Assembly: GCA_002455655.1 (NCBI GenBank)
Contig: DKLF01000050.1
Span: 1-26,769 of the forward strand
From: Oscillibacter sp. UBA6647
GTDB lineage: Bacteria > Bacillota > Clostridia > Oscillospirales > Oscillospiraceae
Direction: 5' to 3'
Length of the DNA: 26,769 bases
Below, in pieces: positions 15,830 through 24,420 of this stretch. The notes beneath the pieces are model-generated. The model was given only the letters and a program-made list of their open reading frames with translations. It ran no database searches and had not been told where the DNA came from. Numbering within the stretch: position 1 is the first letter of the stretch; each line of letters begins with the position of its first letter. The position numbers and the translations under genes were made by a program.

Positions 15830-16519
15830 ATGGTGAATACGATTCTATTTGATTTGGACAATACCCTGCTGGATTTTAACCAGGCGGAGAGCATCGCGCT
15901 GACACAAACCCTGCTCCAACTGGGGATTCATCCGAATGAGGCCGTCATCCGCAGGTACAGCGAATTGAATCTGGCGCAGTGGAAGCTGCTGGAGCAGGGG
16001 AAGCTGAGCCGAAGTGAAGTGAAAACGCGGCGGTATCGGCTTTTGTTCGATGAGCTTGGCGTGGCGTGTTCGGCTGAGAAGGCGGCAGAGATTTATGAAT
16101 CCCTGCTGGAAGTCGGACATTATTTTATAGATGGGGCGGAGGCGTTGCTGCGGGATCTTTCCCCCCATTATCACCTGTACATCGTCACAAATGGAACGGC
16201 AATCGTCCAGAGAAGCCGCATCAAAAGCGCCGGCCTTGAAAAGTATATGGAGGGTATTTTTATTTCAGAGGAAATTGGGTTCAACAAACCCGGCAGCGAC
16301 TTTTTCGATTACTGCTTTGCGCAGATTCCACACGCTCGCAGAAGTGCCGCAATGATCGTCGGAGACAGCCTTACCTCGGACATTCAGGGTGGCATAAATG
16401 CGGGGATTCAAACGGTGTGGTTCAATCCGGCACGGCTGCCCAACGATTCGGGTATCCTGCCGGATTATGAAATATATGCGTTAGAGGAGCTTAGCTCCCT
16501 GCTGGATGCATACGATTGA
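15830..16519 (+). CDS. HAD-superfamily hydrolase, YjjG-like nucleotidase
   Basis: A 229-aa cytoplasmic phosphatase of the haloacid dehalogenase superfamily. All four motifs are visible: DLDNT with nucleophile D8 and acid D10, the threonine in IVTNG, the lysine in GFNKPG, and GDSLTSDIQGG. A helical cap (about 15-95) and the overall pattern resemble YjjG noncanonical pyrimidine nucleotidases, which remove phosphate from damaged or non-standard nucleotides. AAAGG lies about 13 bases before the ATG. Exact substrate is not determined by the sequence. It converges on the P5C-reductase-like gene, with a large inverted repeat between them. Confidence 0.8.
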   Translation: MVNTILFDLDNTLLDFNQAESIALTQTLLQLGIHPNEAVIRRYSELNLAQWKLLEQGKLSRSEVKTRRYRLLFDELGVACSAEKAAEIYESLLEVGHYFIDGAEALLRDLSPHYHLYIVTNGTAIVQRSRIKSAGLEKYMEGIFISEEIGFNKPGSDFFDYCFAQIPHARRSAAMIVGDSLTSDIQGGINAGIQTVWFNPARLPNDSGILPDYEIYALEELSSLLDAYD

Positions 16520-16590
16520 CGCTTCAAACAGCTCTGCGTTACAAAAGGGAAGTGTACCCTCAACGCCGGATGATGCGCAGAAAACTGATT

Positions 16591-16667
16591 TGGCTTCCTC
16601 CGCCAGTCAAGGAGCTGCCCGTTTTGATTTCAACGGAGCCGCGCCTGAATACCGGCGGAGGAAGCCA
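16591..16667. repeat. 14-bp perfect inverted repeat between convergent genes
   Basis: TGGCTTCCTCCGCC at 16591-16604 pairs perfectly with GGCGGAGGAAGCCA at 16654-16667. The 49-nt loop itself holds CGTT...AACG, so the whole would fold as a nested hairpin. It lies between the HAD and P5C-reductase-like genes, which converge. A bidirectional terminator, a small RNA or a miniature mobile element are all possible; it lacks a T-run. Confidence 0.6.
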
Positions 16668-16699
16668 TGGGGGACGGATGTTGGCCGTTTGTATGTTTG

Positions 16700-17506
16700 T
16701 TACGGCCTGGGGATATCCCCCGCCGTACGAACCATAATTGGGCGCAGGGTCTCCACCCAGGCATCGAACGCACCTGCGTTATTCAGCAGTTCCAATGCCT
16801 GCATATTAATGCCGCCAGGGGTGCTGACAGTTGCCATCAGGTGAACACCTTCTTTGTCCTTGCCGCAGGCCTCCTTACAGACAGCGGCGAACATATTTGT
16901 AGTATACTGGGTGGCAGCTTCAGTGGAGACACCCTCTTCGTTGACAGCCCAATCAATCACGTGGTCCATAACCGCAAAAATCGGGGCAAACAAGCCGGTA
17001 ATGGAACCAAACACCGCAGCGTGATAGCGGCTGTCTACGTTGACGATTTTGCCAATGTGTCCAAAGATTTCGGCCGCCTCCTGAGTAGGCGGACATTGGA
17101 CGATGGGACCGGGATAGAACGAGAGGAAGGTACCGGGAATCATGTGCAGGATCGTGGCAACCTTGCAGTTCATCCAGGAGGCACACTGCTCCGCCGTTTT
17201 GTCGAACATGACGTTGATGACTTTGTGGGAGGGCTTAAATGTCAGGGAGCGCAGGACCTCTTCCCCCACCTGGGGCCATACGGCAATCACGATCCAATCG
17301 GATTTGTCGACACACTCCTGAAGAGTCCTGACTGCCGTGATGCGGTCAGGATATTTTGCACGCAGCTGCTCGCAGGCTTCCTGCCGCATATCAGAGACAA
17401 TGATGGGATAGGGTGTGTCCGCAGCGCGTTCACAAAAGCCGGATACCATGGCGTTCACGATTGCGCCGGCACCCAAAAATCCAAGGGTAGGCAGTTTGTC
17501 AGGCAT
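16700..17506 (-). CDS. Pyrroline-5-carboxylate reductase-like oxidoreductase
   Basis: A 268-aa enzyme of the ProC/P5CR fold, which reduces cyclic imines with NAD(P)H. The Rossmann motif GFLGAGAI starts at residue 9, and WPQVGEEVL and the C-terminal STPGGINMQALE correspond to conserved family regions. In true ProC the last motif is usually SPGGTT; here it is TPGGIN, so the substrate may differ. AAGGAG lies 9 bases before the ATG at 17506. It follows the DapA-like gene by 52 bp and ends the putative TRAP-linked operon. That context suggests a catabolic role rather than proline synthesis. The precise reaction is unknown. Confidence 0.75.
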   Translation of the reverse strand: MPDKLPTLGFLGAGAIVNAMVSGFCERAADTPYPIIVSDMRQEACEQLRAKYPDRITAVRTLQECVDKSDWIVIAVWPQVGEEVLRSLTFKPSHKVINVMFDKTAEQCASWMNCKVATILHMIPGTFLSFYPGPIVQCPPTQEAAEIFGHIGKIVNVDSRYHAAVFGSITGLFAPIFAVMDHVIDWAVNEEGVSTEAATQYTTNMFAAVCKEACGKDKEGVHLMATVSTPGGINMQALELLNNAGAFDAWVETLRPIMVRTAGDIPRP

Positions 17507-17558
17507 ATCTAAAAACTCCTTATATATTCTGTTTTGCGTTTATATATCTCCTGCGAGA

Positions 17559-18446
17559 TCAAATAATGCCCAGCTTTTCCATTTCGGCCTTGACTTCGAC
17601 CCTGACGGGCTCTTCGCATTCCACGCAGGGAACAGTGGGCTTTCCTGCGTCAAAGCCGCGTAAAATCATGCCATATTTGCTGGGGCCGGGGTTGGGAGAC
17701 TTGAAAAGACTGCGCATCATGGGGAACAGGCGCAGCCCGTACTCCGTGGTTTTTGCGATATCACCGGATTTGGCAATGTCGTACAGTTTGACAAGCTCCT
17801 TAATCATCACGTTGCCGGTGGCCACAACACAACCGTCCGCGCCGCAGAGCATCTCCCAGGCGCCAAGGAACTCGTTCCCGGAGAGCACTGCCATTCGTTC
17901 TCCGAAACGGCCAATCAGCTCCATCGTCTGCTCATAGCGCTCGGCACATTCCTTAATACCGCAAATGTTGGGGACAGCGTCCAGCAGCTCACCAACAATG
18001 TCAGGAGTGACATTGTAGCCCGTACGGCCAGGGAAATTGTAGATAATTATCGGCATATCCACGGCCCCGTCAACCATTTTGAAAAAGTCAATCACGCCGG
18101 AGAGGCGGGTGTTGCCGCCATAGGGGTTGCTCAGAAGAAGAACGTCCGCACCGGATTCCTTTACGACCTTGGCGGCTTCAACGGCATCGTAAACACTCAG
18201 TTCCACAACACTGGCAATCACGGGGACTCGATGGTTCACGGTCTGCACAGCCAGTTCCATCGCCCGCTTCTTGGTTTCCTTGGGCAGGGTCAGGGACTCG
18301 CCGGTGCCGCCCATTGTCAGCAGACTGTGTACGCCGTTTTTGATCTGATCCTCAATAATTTCGACATATACCTTCTCATTCAAAGTGACGCCATCGTCCA
18401 GCAGGGGGGTAATCAAAGCGGTCATCACACCAAAGTGCATGTTCAT
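17559..18446 (-). CDS. DapA-family (DHDPS/NAL) aldolase or dehydratase
   Basis: A 295-aa TIM-barrel enzyme of the dihydrodipicolinate synthase/N-acetylneuraminate lyase family. Family residues are present: GGTGES at 46-51, Y136 in YNFPGRTGYN, and the Schiff-base lysine K165 in GIKEC. Members condense, cleave or deaminate 2-oxo acids; the Arg in PGRTGYN matches the carboxylate-binding position of DHDPS, so more than one activity is possible. I chose the ATG at 18446 because AGGAG lies 9-10 bases upstream and MNMHFGVMTALITP is a typical start; the frame reaches further to 18545. An IS110 element sits upstream, so it is probably cut off from the operon promoter. Confidence 0.85.
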   Translation of the reverse strand: MNMHFGVMTALITPLLDDGVTLNEKVYVEIIEDQIKNGVHSLLTMGGTGESLTLPKETKKRAMELAVQTVNHRVPVIASVVELSVYDAVEAAKVVKESGADVLLLSNPYGGNTRLSGVIDFFKMVDGAVDMPIIIYNFPGRTGYNVTPDIVGELLDAVPNICGIKECAERYEQTMELIGRFGERMAVLSGNEFLGAWEMLCGADGCVVATGNVMIKELVKLYDIAKSGDIAKTTEYGLRLFPMMRSLFKSPNPGPSKYGMILRGFDAGKPTVPCVECEEPVRVEVKAEMEKLGII

Positions 18447-18482
18447 GGTTTCATTTCTCCTGTTACTATATATTTGGTTGGG

Positions 18483-18503
18483 GACATGGCCACCAGCCAT
18501 GTC
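18483..18503. other. 8-bp hairpin upstream of the DapA-like gene
   Basis: GACATGGC (18483-18490) and GCCATGTC (18496-18503) form a perfect stem with a 5-nt loop, 40 bp before the DapA-like start. On the plus strand TTTAT follows. It might be part of the original intergenic leader or the IS110 target; neither can be shown. Confidence 0.4.
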
Positions 18504-18559
18504 TTTATCCATCTTGTTGCCAAAACTGTTAGAATGAGAGGACAAGCGGCCTGACGTAT

Positions 18560-18730
18560 TTCTCCAAGGACTTTGCGTCCGTTAGAAAGTCAGTCAGCCA
18601 TCCTCTTGTTCGCAGCGTTCGATTTGTGCAGGTAGAGCCGCCGCCCGGCGCGTTCGCGTCATCAAACAGATAGAATCGGCAATGAAAAGGGTGGTTCGCC
18701 AATTGTAAATCTGTGATGGGAGCGTGGGTT
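18560..18730 (+). ncRNA. Candidate IS110 bridge RNA region
   Basis: About 170 nt of non-coding sequence precede the transposase start. In IS110-group elements such as IS621 the 5' leader encodes a bridge RNA that pairs with target and donor DNA. Stem-forming segments are present: GACTTT...AAAGTC (about 18569-18591), GCCG...CGGC near 18640, and CAGAT...ATCTG (18667-18671 with 18709-18713) enclosing an inner GGC/GCC stem. The presence of an RNA is an inference from the family; its limits and guide loops were not resolved. Confidence 0.4.
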
Positions 18731-19969
18731 ATGAACGCAGTCGGAATTGATGTTTCCAAAGGGAAAAGTATGGTGTCGGTCATTCGTCCCTTTGGGGAAC
18801 TGGTGGCAAAGCCCTATGAGGTGCGCCACACCTCCAGTGAACTCAGCGAGCTGGCAAAGCATCTGAAAAGTCTGGAGGGTGAAACGCGGGTGGTGATGGA
18901 GCACACGGGGCGGTACTATGAACCGGTGGCCCAACTGCTCCATGATGCCGGTATCTTTGTAAGCGCAGTAAATCCGCTGCTCATTAAGGAATACGGAAAC
19001 AATTCTTTGCGCAAGGTGAAAACCGATAGAGCGGATGCGCTTAAGATTGCCCGGTATGGTCTTGACAACTGGACGGAATTGCGGGAACATACTCCTATGG
19101 ACACGATTCGTTACCAACTGAAAAGCATGAACCGGCAATACGGTCTGTACACCAAGAACAAGACGGCGATGAAGAACAATCTGATTGCCTTGCTTGACCA
19201 AACCTATCCCGGTGTAAACGCCCTCTTTGAAAGCCCCACCCGCGCGGATGGAAGCCAGAAGTGGGTGGATTTTGCCGCGTCCTTTTGGCATGTAGACTGC
19301 GTGAGAGGCCTGGGACAGGCTGCATTTGCCGAGCGTTACCGCAAGTGGTGCAAGCGGCACGGATACAATTTCAACATCGGCAAAGCCATTGAAATTCATA
19401 CAGAGGCAAAAGAGCTTATCTCCATGCTGCCGAAGGATGCGTTGTCCAAGGTGATGGTGCAGGAAGCAATCACACAACTCAATACCGTATCTAAAACGGT
19501 AGAGCTGTTTCGCGCGGAAATGAATCGACTTGCAATGGAGCTTCCTGAATACGATATAGTCATGGGATTGTACGGCACCGGAAAATCTCTTGGCCCTCAA
19601 CTAATGGCTGAGATTGGCGATATCCGCCGCTTTGCACACAAGGGCTCTTTGACGGCCTTTGCAGGGGTTGACCCGGGAGCGAATCAGTCTGGAACCTATG
19701 AAGCGAAAAGCACACGTTCCTCCAAACGGGGTTCTCCTGAGCTGCGAAAGACGCTCTTTGTGCTTATGACGGTGCTGTTACAAAAAGCCCCACCGGCAGA
19801 TCCTGTGTTTCAGTTCTTGGACAAAAAGAGGGCCGAGGGTAAACCTTACCACGTTTACATGACCGCTGGCTGCAACAAGTTTCTGCGCATTTATTACGGC
19901 AGGGTGAAAGAGTATATGAATACTCTGGACACACCTGTAGATACAGATTCAACCGGCCTTTCGCGTTAA
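18731..19969 (+). CDS. IS110-family transposase
   Basis: A DEDD-type recombinase of about 412 aa. The N-terminal RuvC-like domain shows GIDVSKGKS, the glutamate in VVMEHTGRYY, and KVKTDRADALKIA with acidic residues. The C-terminal Tnp_IS116/IS110/IS902 domain contains GTGKSLGPQLMAEIGD and AFAGVDPG with the likely catalytic serine region (NQSGTYE). I chose the ATG at 18731 because GGGAG lies about 9 bases upstream and MNAVGIDVSK is the usual start; an ATG at 18713 adds six residues. It is complete and could be active. It ends in a terminator at 19989. Confidence 0.93.
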   Translation: MNAVGIDVSKGKSMVSVIRPFGELVAKPYEVRHTSSELSELAKHLKSLEGETRVVMEHTGRYYEPVAQLLHDAGIFVSAVNPLLIKEYGNNSLRKVKTDRADALKIARYGLDNWTELREHTPMDTIRYQLKSMNRQYGLYTKNKTAMKNNLIALLDQTYPGVNALFESPTRADGSQKWVDFAASFWHVDCVRGLGQAAFAERYRKWCKRHGYNFNIGKAIEIHTEAKELISMLPKDALSKVMVQEAITQLNTVSKTVELFRAEMNRLAMELPEYDIVMGLYGTGKSLGPQLMAEIGDIRRFAHKGSLTAFAGVDPGANQSGTYEAKSTRSSKRGSPELRKTLFVLMTVLLQKAPPADPVFQFLDKKRAEGKPYHVYMTAGCNKFLRIYYGRVKEYMNTLDTPVDTDSTGLSR

Positions 19970-19988
19970 ATCCTTTCTACATAGTTCA

Positions 19989-20016
19989 GGTCAGCGCTCC
20001 GGCGGTGACCTTTTTG
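19989..20016 (+). terminator. Terminator after the IS110 transposase
   Basis: GGTCA (19989-19993) pairs with TGACC (20006-20010), continued by CGC/GCG after one mismatch, and TTTTT follows at 20011-20015. It lies 20 bp past the transposase stop. Confidence 0.7.
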
Positions 20017-20078
20017 TGTTGCTCTATTTTGCGCTGCAACTTTCCCTCATTTGCCTATTGACTTTTTATTTGCAGGCT

Positions 20079-20104
20079 TTAAGTAATCATTAAAAATTAA
20101 GTAA
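20079..20104. repeat. Paired TTAAGTAA direct repeats
   Basis: TTAAGTAA occurs at 20079-20086 and again at 20097-20104, just beyond the dehydrogenase stop codon and near the right end of the IS110 element. It may mark the element boundary or be chance in an AT-rich gap. Confidence 0.3.
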
Positions 20105-20106
20105 GC

Positions 20107-21111
20107 TTACAGTGTGAATGATTTGGCCGTTACTGTCCCGGCTTCCTCCATTGCCGTTCGGTTGGCCCAGTTGTAGGTGTCCACACCGTCCAGCGCCAAA
20201 ATCAGATTTTCGGCAGCCTTTTTCGCCAGTCGCTGCTTTGCCTCCCAGGTATCGCCGCCAAAGTGTGGAGTGAGAATGACATTCGGCAGGGAAAAGAGCG
20301 GATCGGCGAACTCAGGCGGTTCCTTTTCAAAAACATCCAATGCCGCGGCGGCAATCTTATGGTCCCTTAGAGCAGCATAAAGCGCCTTCTGATCCACCAC
20401 GGGGCCTCTGCTCAGGTTGATCAATGCAGCAGTATTCTTCATCCGGTGAAGCTGTGCTGTGGAAATCATCCCTTCCGTTTCCGGCGTAAGGTGCAGCTGA
20501 ATTGTTATGTAGTCAGCCTCAGAAAGTCCGTTATCCAGTGTCTCAATCTTTTTAACCCCAATCCCTTCCATTTGCTCTGCTGAAACAAAGGGATCGAAGC
20601 CGATCACCTGCATATCAAAGGCCTGCGCCTTTTTCGCAACACTGCGGCCGATTCGCCCCAGTCCAATGATCAGCAGGGTCTTCTCGGCTATTTCATGGGG
20701 GATACTGCTCTCCCGATATTTCCAGTTTCCCTGACGAACCGCTGCATCAGCTTGGATCAGATTGCGGCTGAGCGCCAAAATGGACATGACCACATGCTCC
20801 GCAACGGAGATGTAATTGCCGTCCGGGACGTTCTGCACACGCACGCCGTGCGCTGTGGCAGCAAATATGTCGATGTTATCCATTCCGGTGCCGTGCTGCT
20901 GGATCACCCGTAACGACGGGCATTCCTCCAGAATCCTGTGGGTGATATGCTCTACCCGGGTTATAATGCCCTCGGCCTGATGCTCGTTGAGTTTCTGAAT
21001 GAGGGTATCTTCCTTTCCGTCACACGCCATAAAAACCTCGCAATGGGAGTTCAGAATATCTACCCCGACAGGTTGGATGGTAGGTTCCACCAAAAGAACC
21101 CGATGTCTCAC
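20107..21111 (-). CDS. D-2-hydroxyacid dehydrogenase
   Basis: An NAD-dependent enzyme of the phosphoglycerate/glycerate/lactate dehydrogenase family, 334 aa, which interconverts 2-oxo acids and D-2-hydroxy acids. The Rossmann motif GLGRIG is at 150-155. The catalytic residues are R235 (NLSRGP), E264 (FEKEPP) and H283 (TPHFGG). I chose the GTG at 21111: AGGAG lies 8 bases upstream, whereas an in-frame GTG at 21120 overlaps that site. It follows DctM by 52 bp and belongs to the TRAP gene series, so it probably acts on the imported acid or a derivative, not on serine synthesis. Substrate is unknown. Confidence 0.9.
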   Translation of the reverse strand: MRHRVLLVEPTIQPVGVDILNSHCEVFMACDGKEDTLIQKLNEHQAEGIITRVEHITHRILEECPSLRVIQQHGTGMDNIDIFAATAHGVRVQNVPDGNYISVAEHVVMSILALSRNLIQADAAVRQGNWKYRESSIPHEIAEKTLLIIGLGRIGRSVAKKAQAFDMQVIGFDPFVSAEQMEGIGVKKIETLDNGLSEADYITIQLHLTPETEGMISTAQLHRMKNTAALINLSRGPVVDQKALYAALRDHKIAAAALDVFEKEPPEFADPLFSLPNVILTPHFGGDTWEAKQRLAKKAAENLILALDGVDTYNWANRTAMEEAGTVTAKSFTL

Positions 21112-21163
21112 TACAATCACTCCTCGTATTCAATAGCTTGATTTTAAAGTTTGCTGTGGGAAA

Positions 21164-22465
21164 TCAGACCGGATAACCCAGCATTCTGGGCAGCGTCAGG
21201 ACCAGCAGCGGGCAATAGCTGAGAAGGAACAGAATGAAAATACAACCGATGGTGAAGGGCAGGGACTTTTTTACGACTTTCTTCAGGTCGCAGCCTGTAA
21301 CCCCACAGACTGTGTACAGCGCCATTCCAAACGGCGGGGTAATCATGCCAATCATGATGTTAATCACAAACACGACGCCGATATGTATGGGGCTGCAGCC
21401 CATTGCCACAAAAAGCGGCGTAAAAATGGGGGCGTACAGCACCTGCTGGGCAGAGTCGGAAATCCACATACCGTTAAACAGAATGAAGATATTGAACAGG
21501 AAGAGAAAGAGATAGGGAGACATATTTGTGTTCTGGATAAAGCTGCTGAGCATGATGGGTACGTTTTCCACAGACAAGATCCAGCTGATAACGGAGGTGA
21601 AGCCGATAATCAGGTACACGGTGGCGGTGCCCTTTGCGCTGACTTTGAGGCATTCCCAAAGCTCAGACAGCTTTAGGCGATGGGTTATTGCAAGGTCCAG
21701 AACCAGCACGTAAATTACGGCAATGCCGGAGGCCTCTGTGGCGGTAAAGATACCGCTCATGATACCGCCCAGCACCACAACGACCATGCCGATGGCGCCC
21801 AAGGCTTTCAGGGATATCTGGAGCTTTTCTTTCGCTGTAAAATGAACCTCGCTCCTGGGGAAATTATACTTTCGCGCCATAAAAGCAACGATCATAATGT
21901 GGACAACGCCCAGCATGACGCCGGGAACGATCTGCCCCACGAACATTGCTCCCACGGAAACCGAAGTCAATCCGGCGAACATCACAGCGGGGATAGACGG
22001 AGGGATGATGGGGCCTTGGAGCGCGCTGGTAGCCACCAGGGCGGCCGAAAAATCCTTGTTATAGCGCTCTTTTTCCATCATGGAAACCTCGATAGGACCC
22101 AACGCGGCGATACAGGCAATGCCAGAGCCGGATACGCAGCCAAACATCATGTTCGCCAGAATCGCAACGTAGGCCACACCCCCCTGGAGCCGCCCTACAA
22201 AAATGCGGGCAAAGTCAACAATCTTATCCATCAGCCCTGTGCGGGCCATCAGCTCTCCTGAAAGCATGAACAGCGGGATGCAGACGTAAATAAAGCTGTC
22301 CATGCCGGTAAACATCCGATGGGCATACATCATCAGGCTATCGACCATTCCGGGCGAGATGAAGAAGTATGCCAGTGCGGATGTGCCGATTGCCATGATG
22401 ACGGGGGCGCCAATCAGGAGCATTCCAAACAGCATGACGATCAGAATGATAAGGGAACTACTCAT
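21164..22465 (-). CDS. TRAP transporter large membrane subunit DctM
   Basis: The main channel-forming subunit of a tripartite ATP-independent periplasmic (TRAP) transporter, 433 aa, driven by a sodium or proton gradient. It is rich in membrane segments (about 12) and has family stretches such as LFMLSGELMARTG, FGCVSGSGIACIAALGPIE and PFGMALYTVCG near the end. AGGAG lies 7 bases before the ATG at 22465. Its first bases overlap the DctQ stop (ATGA), which indicates translational coupling. Confidence 0.93.
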   Translation of the reverse strand: MSSSLIILIVMLFGMLLIGAPVIMAIGTSALAYFFISPGMVDSLMMYAHRMFTGMDSFIYVCIPLFMLSGELMARTGLMDKIVDFARIFVGRLQGGVAYVAILANMMFGCVSGSGIACIAALGPIEVSMMEKERYNKDFSAALVATSALQGPIIPPSIPAVMFAGLTSVSVGAMFVGQIVPGVMLGVVHIMIVAFMARKYNFPRSEVHFTAKEKLQISLKALGAIGMVVVVLGGIMSGIFTATEASGIAVIYVLVLDLAITHRLKLSELWECLKVSAKGTATVYLIIGFTSVISWILSVENVPIMLSSFIQNTNMSPYLFLFLFNIFILFNGMWISDSAQQVLYAPIFTPLFVAMGCSPIHIGVVFVINIMIGMITPPFGMALYTVCGVTGCDLKKVVKKSLPFTIGCIFILFLLSYCPLLVLTLPRMLGYPV

Positions 22466-23001
22466 GGCCGTTCTCCTTTCTGGTCCTCTTTGAAATCTGC
22501 TGTACTGCTTTCCTGCCGCGTCCTGGTGCCTGTCTCCATGAAGTCTACCAGCAGGTTTGCAAGATACTGGAGCAGCATCAGGACTATGCCGACCGGAATG
22601 CTGAGATAGACCCAGAACTTGTCAATGGGAATGCCCATCACCTGAATGCCAATATAGTCGACGGCTTGCCGCCAGCCCTGCCAGGTGACAACAGACAAAA
22701 TGATCACGAAGAGTCCTGCGTAAATGGTTTCCCGGACCTGGAGCAGCTTTTTGGGCCAGAAGTTGTCCAGAAAATCCACCCGCATCAGGCCTTTTTCATA
22801 GACGAGGACATTTGCGGCCAGCATTGTCCCCCAAATCAGGCCATATCTCGAATACTGCTCCGCCCACATAATGCCGATTTGAAGCACATAACGGCAGACA
22901 ACGCTGAGAAAGATCGCAAGGGCGACCGTGCCCAGAAAGGCGGCTGCTATGGCCAGACTGGCTCTGGCAATTCCGCGCTGGGTCCGTTTGATTGCGTTCA
23001 T
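22462..23001 (-). CDS. TRAP transporter small membrane subunit DctQ
   Basis: The small membrane subunit that partners DctM, 179 aa with four predicted membrane segments (about 15-40, 50-68, 91-110, 130-148). The WAEQYSRYGLIWGTMLAA stretch is typical of DctQ. AGGAG stands 7-8 bases before the ATG at 23001. It overlaps the DctM start by 4 bp and follows DctP by 38 bp, all read leftward as one operon. Confidence 0.9.
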   Translation of the reverse strand: MNAIKRTQRGIARASLAIAAAFLGTVALAIFLSVVCRYVLQIGIMWAEQYSRYGLIWGTMLAANVLVYEKGLMRVDFLDNFWPKKLLQVRETIYAGLFVIILSVVTWQGWRQAVDYIGIQVMGIPIDKFWVYLSIPVGIVLMLLQYLANLLVDFMETGTRTRQESSTADFKEDQKGERP

Positions 23002-23039
23002 CTCAATCTCCTTTCACTCTTCTTTGGCGCACAACGACA

Positions 23040-24164
23040 TTATTTGGCAATGCCAAGCAGTTTCTCTGCCGATGCGTAGGAATCCTGGAATTTCTGATAA
23101 AAACCGGCGTCAACTGTCTGAAGGACTGTTTCTTTGCAGGTTTCATAGCAGGCATCCCGAAATTCGGCCAGCTGCTCATCGGAGAGGGAAATGATTTCCA
23201 CGCCGCTTTCCTTCAGGTTAGCCAGTACGTTGACATTGTTGGCGGAAACCACGCCGATAGCCGCTCTTCTGGCCTCGGCTGCGGCTTTTTGGACCCACCT
23301 CTGCTGCTCAGCGGTCAGGTTGTCAAAGGTTTTACCGCTGATCAGGCACATGGAGGTGTTGGCCAAATGATTGGTTTGTGTTACATAATTGACGGCCTCA
23401 TACAGATTGTTCATAAAGAGCGTGTAGTTGGGGTTCTCAAAAGCGTCGATCACGCCGGTGGAAGCGGCGGAATACAGCTCGGAGAAGGAAACCGTTGTCG
23501 GCATGGCGCCCCAGGCTTTAATCATTGTCGTGTGGGCGTCGATGGACTGGACACGGATTTTCATGCCGCGGAGATCGTTGACGCTCTCTACACGCTTGTT
23601 CCAGGTGTCAAGATTGCGGAAGCCTGTGGCCATCAGGCTGAGAACGCGCATATTTCCAGCGGCTCCCAGCTGTGTGTTCAATTCATCCAAAAGCGTTCCC
23701 TGGCAGACCAGATTGAAGGCGTCCAGATTATCAACGAGATAGGGAATGTCAAACACATTGAAATCAGGGACCCAGGAGGCAAGGTTGCCGCTCGCGGCGC
23801 CTAAGACGATGTCGATGCTGCCCTGAGAGCACTGCTCAACGCAGGAGGTTTCGTCGCCCAGCTGGCTGTTGGGGAAAATTTCGGCGCTCATTTCCCCGCC
23901 GGAGTAGGTTTCCAAAAAGCTCTTAAATGTACGGGCATAGCAGTTCCAGGTATTGCTGAGCATACTGGCATCATTATCCGTATGGGAGATCTTCAAAACA
24001 ATCGAAGCGCCTGCAAGGGGAAGGGATTGCGTGTCACCAATGGCGGTTGCTCCATCCGCCGTGGAAGGTCCGCCGACAGTAGGCGTGTTCTGAACGATTC
24101 CGCAGCCTGTCAGGAGCGTGGCTATCAGCAGCATTGCTAAAATGGATAGTGGTCTCTTCTTCAT
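23040..24164 (-). CDS. TRAP transporter substrate-binding lipoprotein DctP
   Basis: The solute-binding protein that delivers substrate to DctQ-DctM, 374 aa. A signal peptide ends in a lipobox, LLTGC with C21, so the protein is anchored at the outer face of the membrane as in Gram-positive TRAP systems. DctP family features follow: NSQLGDETSCVEQC, FDIPYLVDN, and LRGMKIRVQS with the arginine that usually binds the substrate carboxylate. I chose the ATG at 24164 because AGGAG lies 8 bases upstream. It is the first gene of the putative operon. The substrate is likely a carboxylate, which is a family-based inference. Confidence 0.93.
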   Translation of the reverse strand: MKKRPLSILAMLLIATLLTGCGIVQNTPTVGGPSTADGATAIGDTQSLPLAGASIVLKISHTDNDASMLSNTWNCYARTFKSFLETYSGGEMSAEIFPNSQLGDETSCVEQCSQGSIDIVLGAASGNLASWVPDFNVFDIPYLVDNLDAFNLVCQGTLLDELNTQLGAAGNMRVLSLMATGFRNLDTWNKRVESVNDLRGMKIRVQSIDAHTTMIKAWGAMPTTVSFSELYSAASTGVIDAFENPNYTLFMNNLYEAVNYVTQTNHLANTSMCLISGKTFDNLTAEQQRWVQKAAAEARRAAIGVVSANNVNVLANLKESGVEIISLSDEQLAEFRDACYETCKETVLQTVDAGFYQKFQDSYASAEKLLGIAK

Positions 24165-24293
24165 CGGAAGGGCTCCTTTCAAAATTGAATTTTTAAGTTC
24201 ATTTTGCGCTGAGGGCCTTTCTGTACCATCCCCTTTCGCAGTTACCACTACGTTCGTTCCAATTTGCGGTGCATGACTTTTTAAGCCATATTG

Positions 24294-24324
24294 ATTGTAG
24301 TGCTTTCCGCAATGACATGGTCAA
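24294..24324 (-). promoter_or_regulatory. Putative MerR-activated promoter of the TRAP operon
   Basis: On the minus strand TTGACC (24319-24324) and TACAAT (24294-24299) are good -35 and -10 hexamers, but their spacer is 19 bp. A 19-20-bp spacer is the hallmark of promoters that MerR-family activators untwist. The dyad within the spacer is imperfect. Transcription would begin near 24287 with a leader of about 120 nt. Confidence 0.6.
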
Positions 24325-24420
24325 GGACAAATTTAAATGCAGCTTTTGTACAAAAACACAAATTTAATAAAATCTTCCAAGAGCCTTTTGAGGGGTTTGT
24401 CGTGCTTTGCCCAAAAGAAG

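Larger units (their letters stand above)
18560..20016 (+). mobile_element. IS110-family insertion sequence (approximate limits)
   Basis: Defined by its DEDD transposase (18731-19969). IS110 elements lack inverted repeats and carry little or no target duplication, so the ends cannot be read directly. The left limit lies somewhere between the DapA-like leader (about 18,505) and the transposase; the right lies between the terminator at 20,016 and the dehydrogenase stop at 20,107. It splits an otherwise same-direction gene series and reads opposite to it. Confidence 0.7.

Noticed and set aside
18505..18610. A 7-base match (TCTTGTT) between the IS110 leader and its left flank, as a target guide
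   Set aside because: A shared 7-mer in two stretches of about 100 bp is expected by chance too often to support it.
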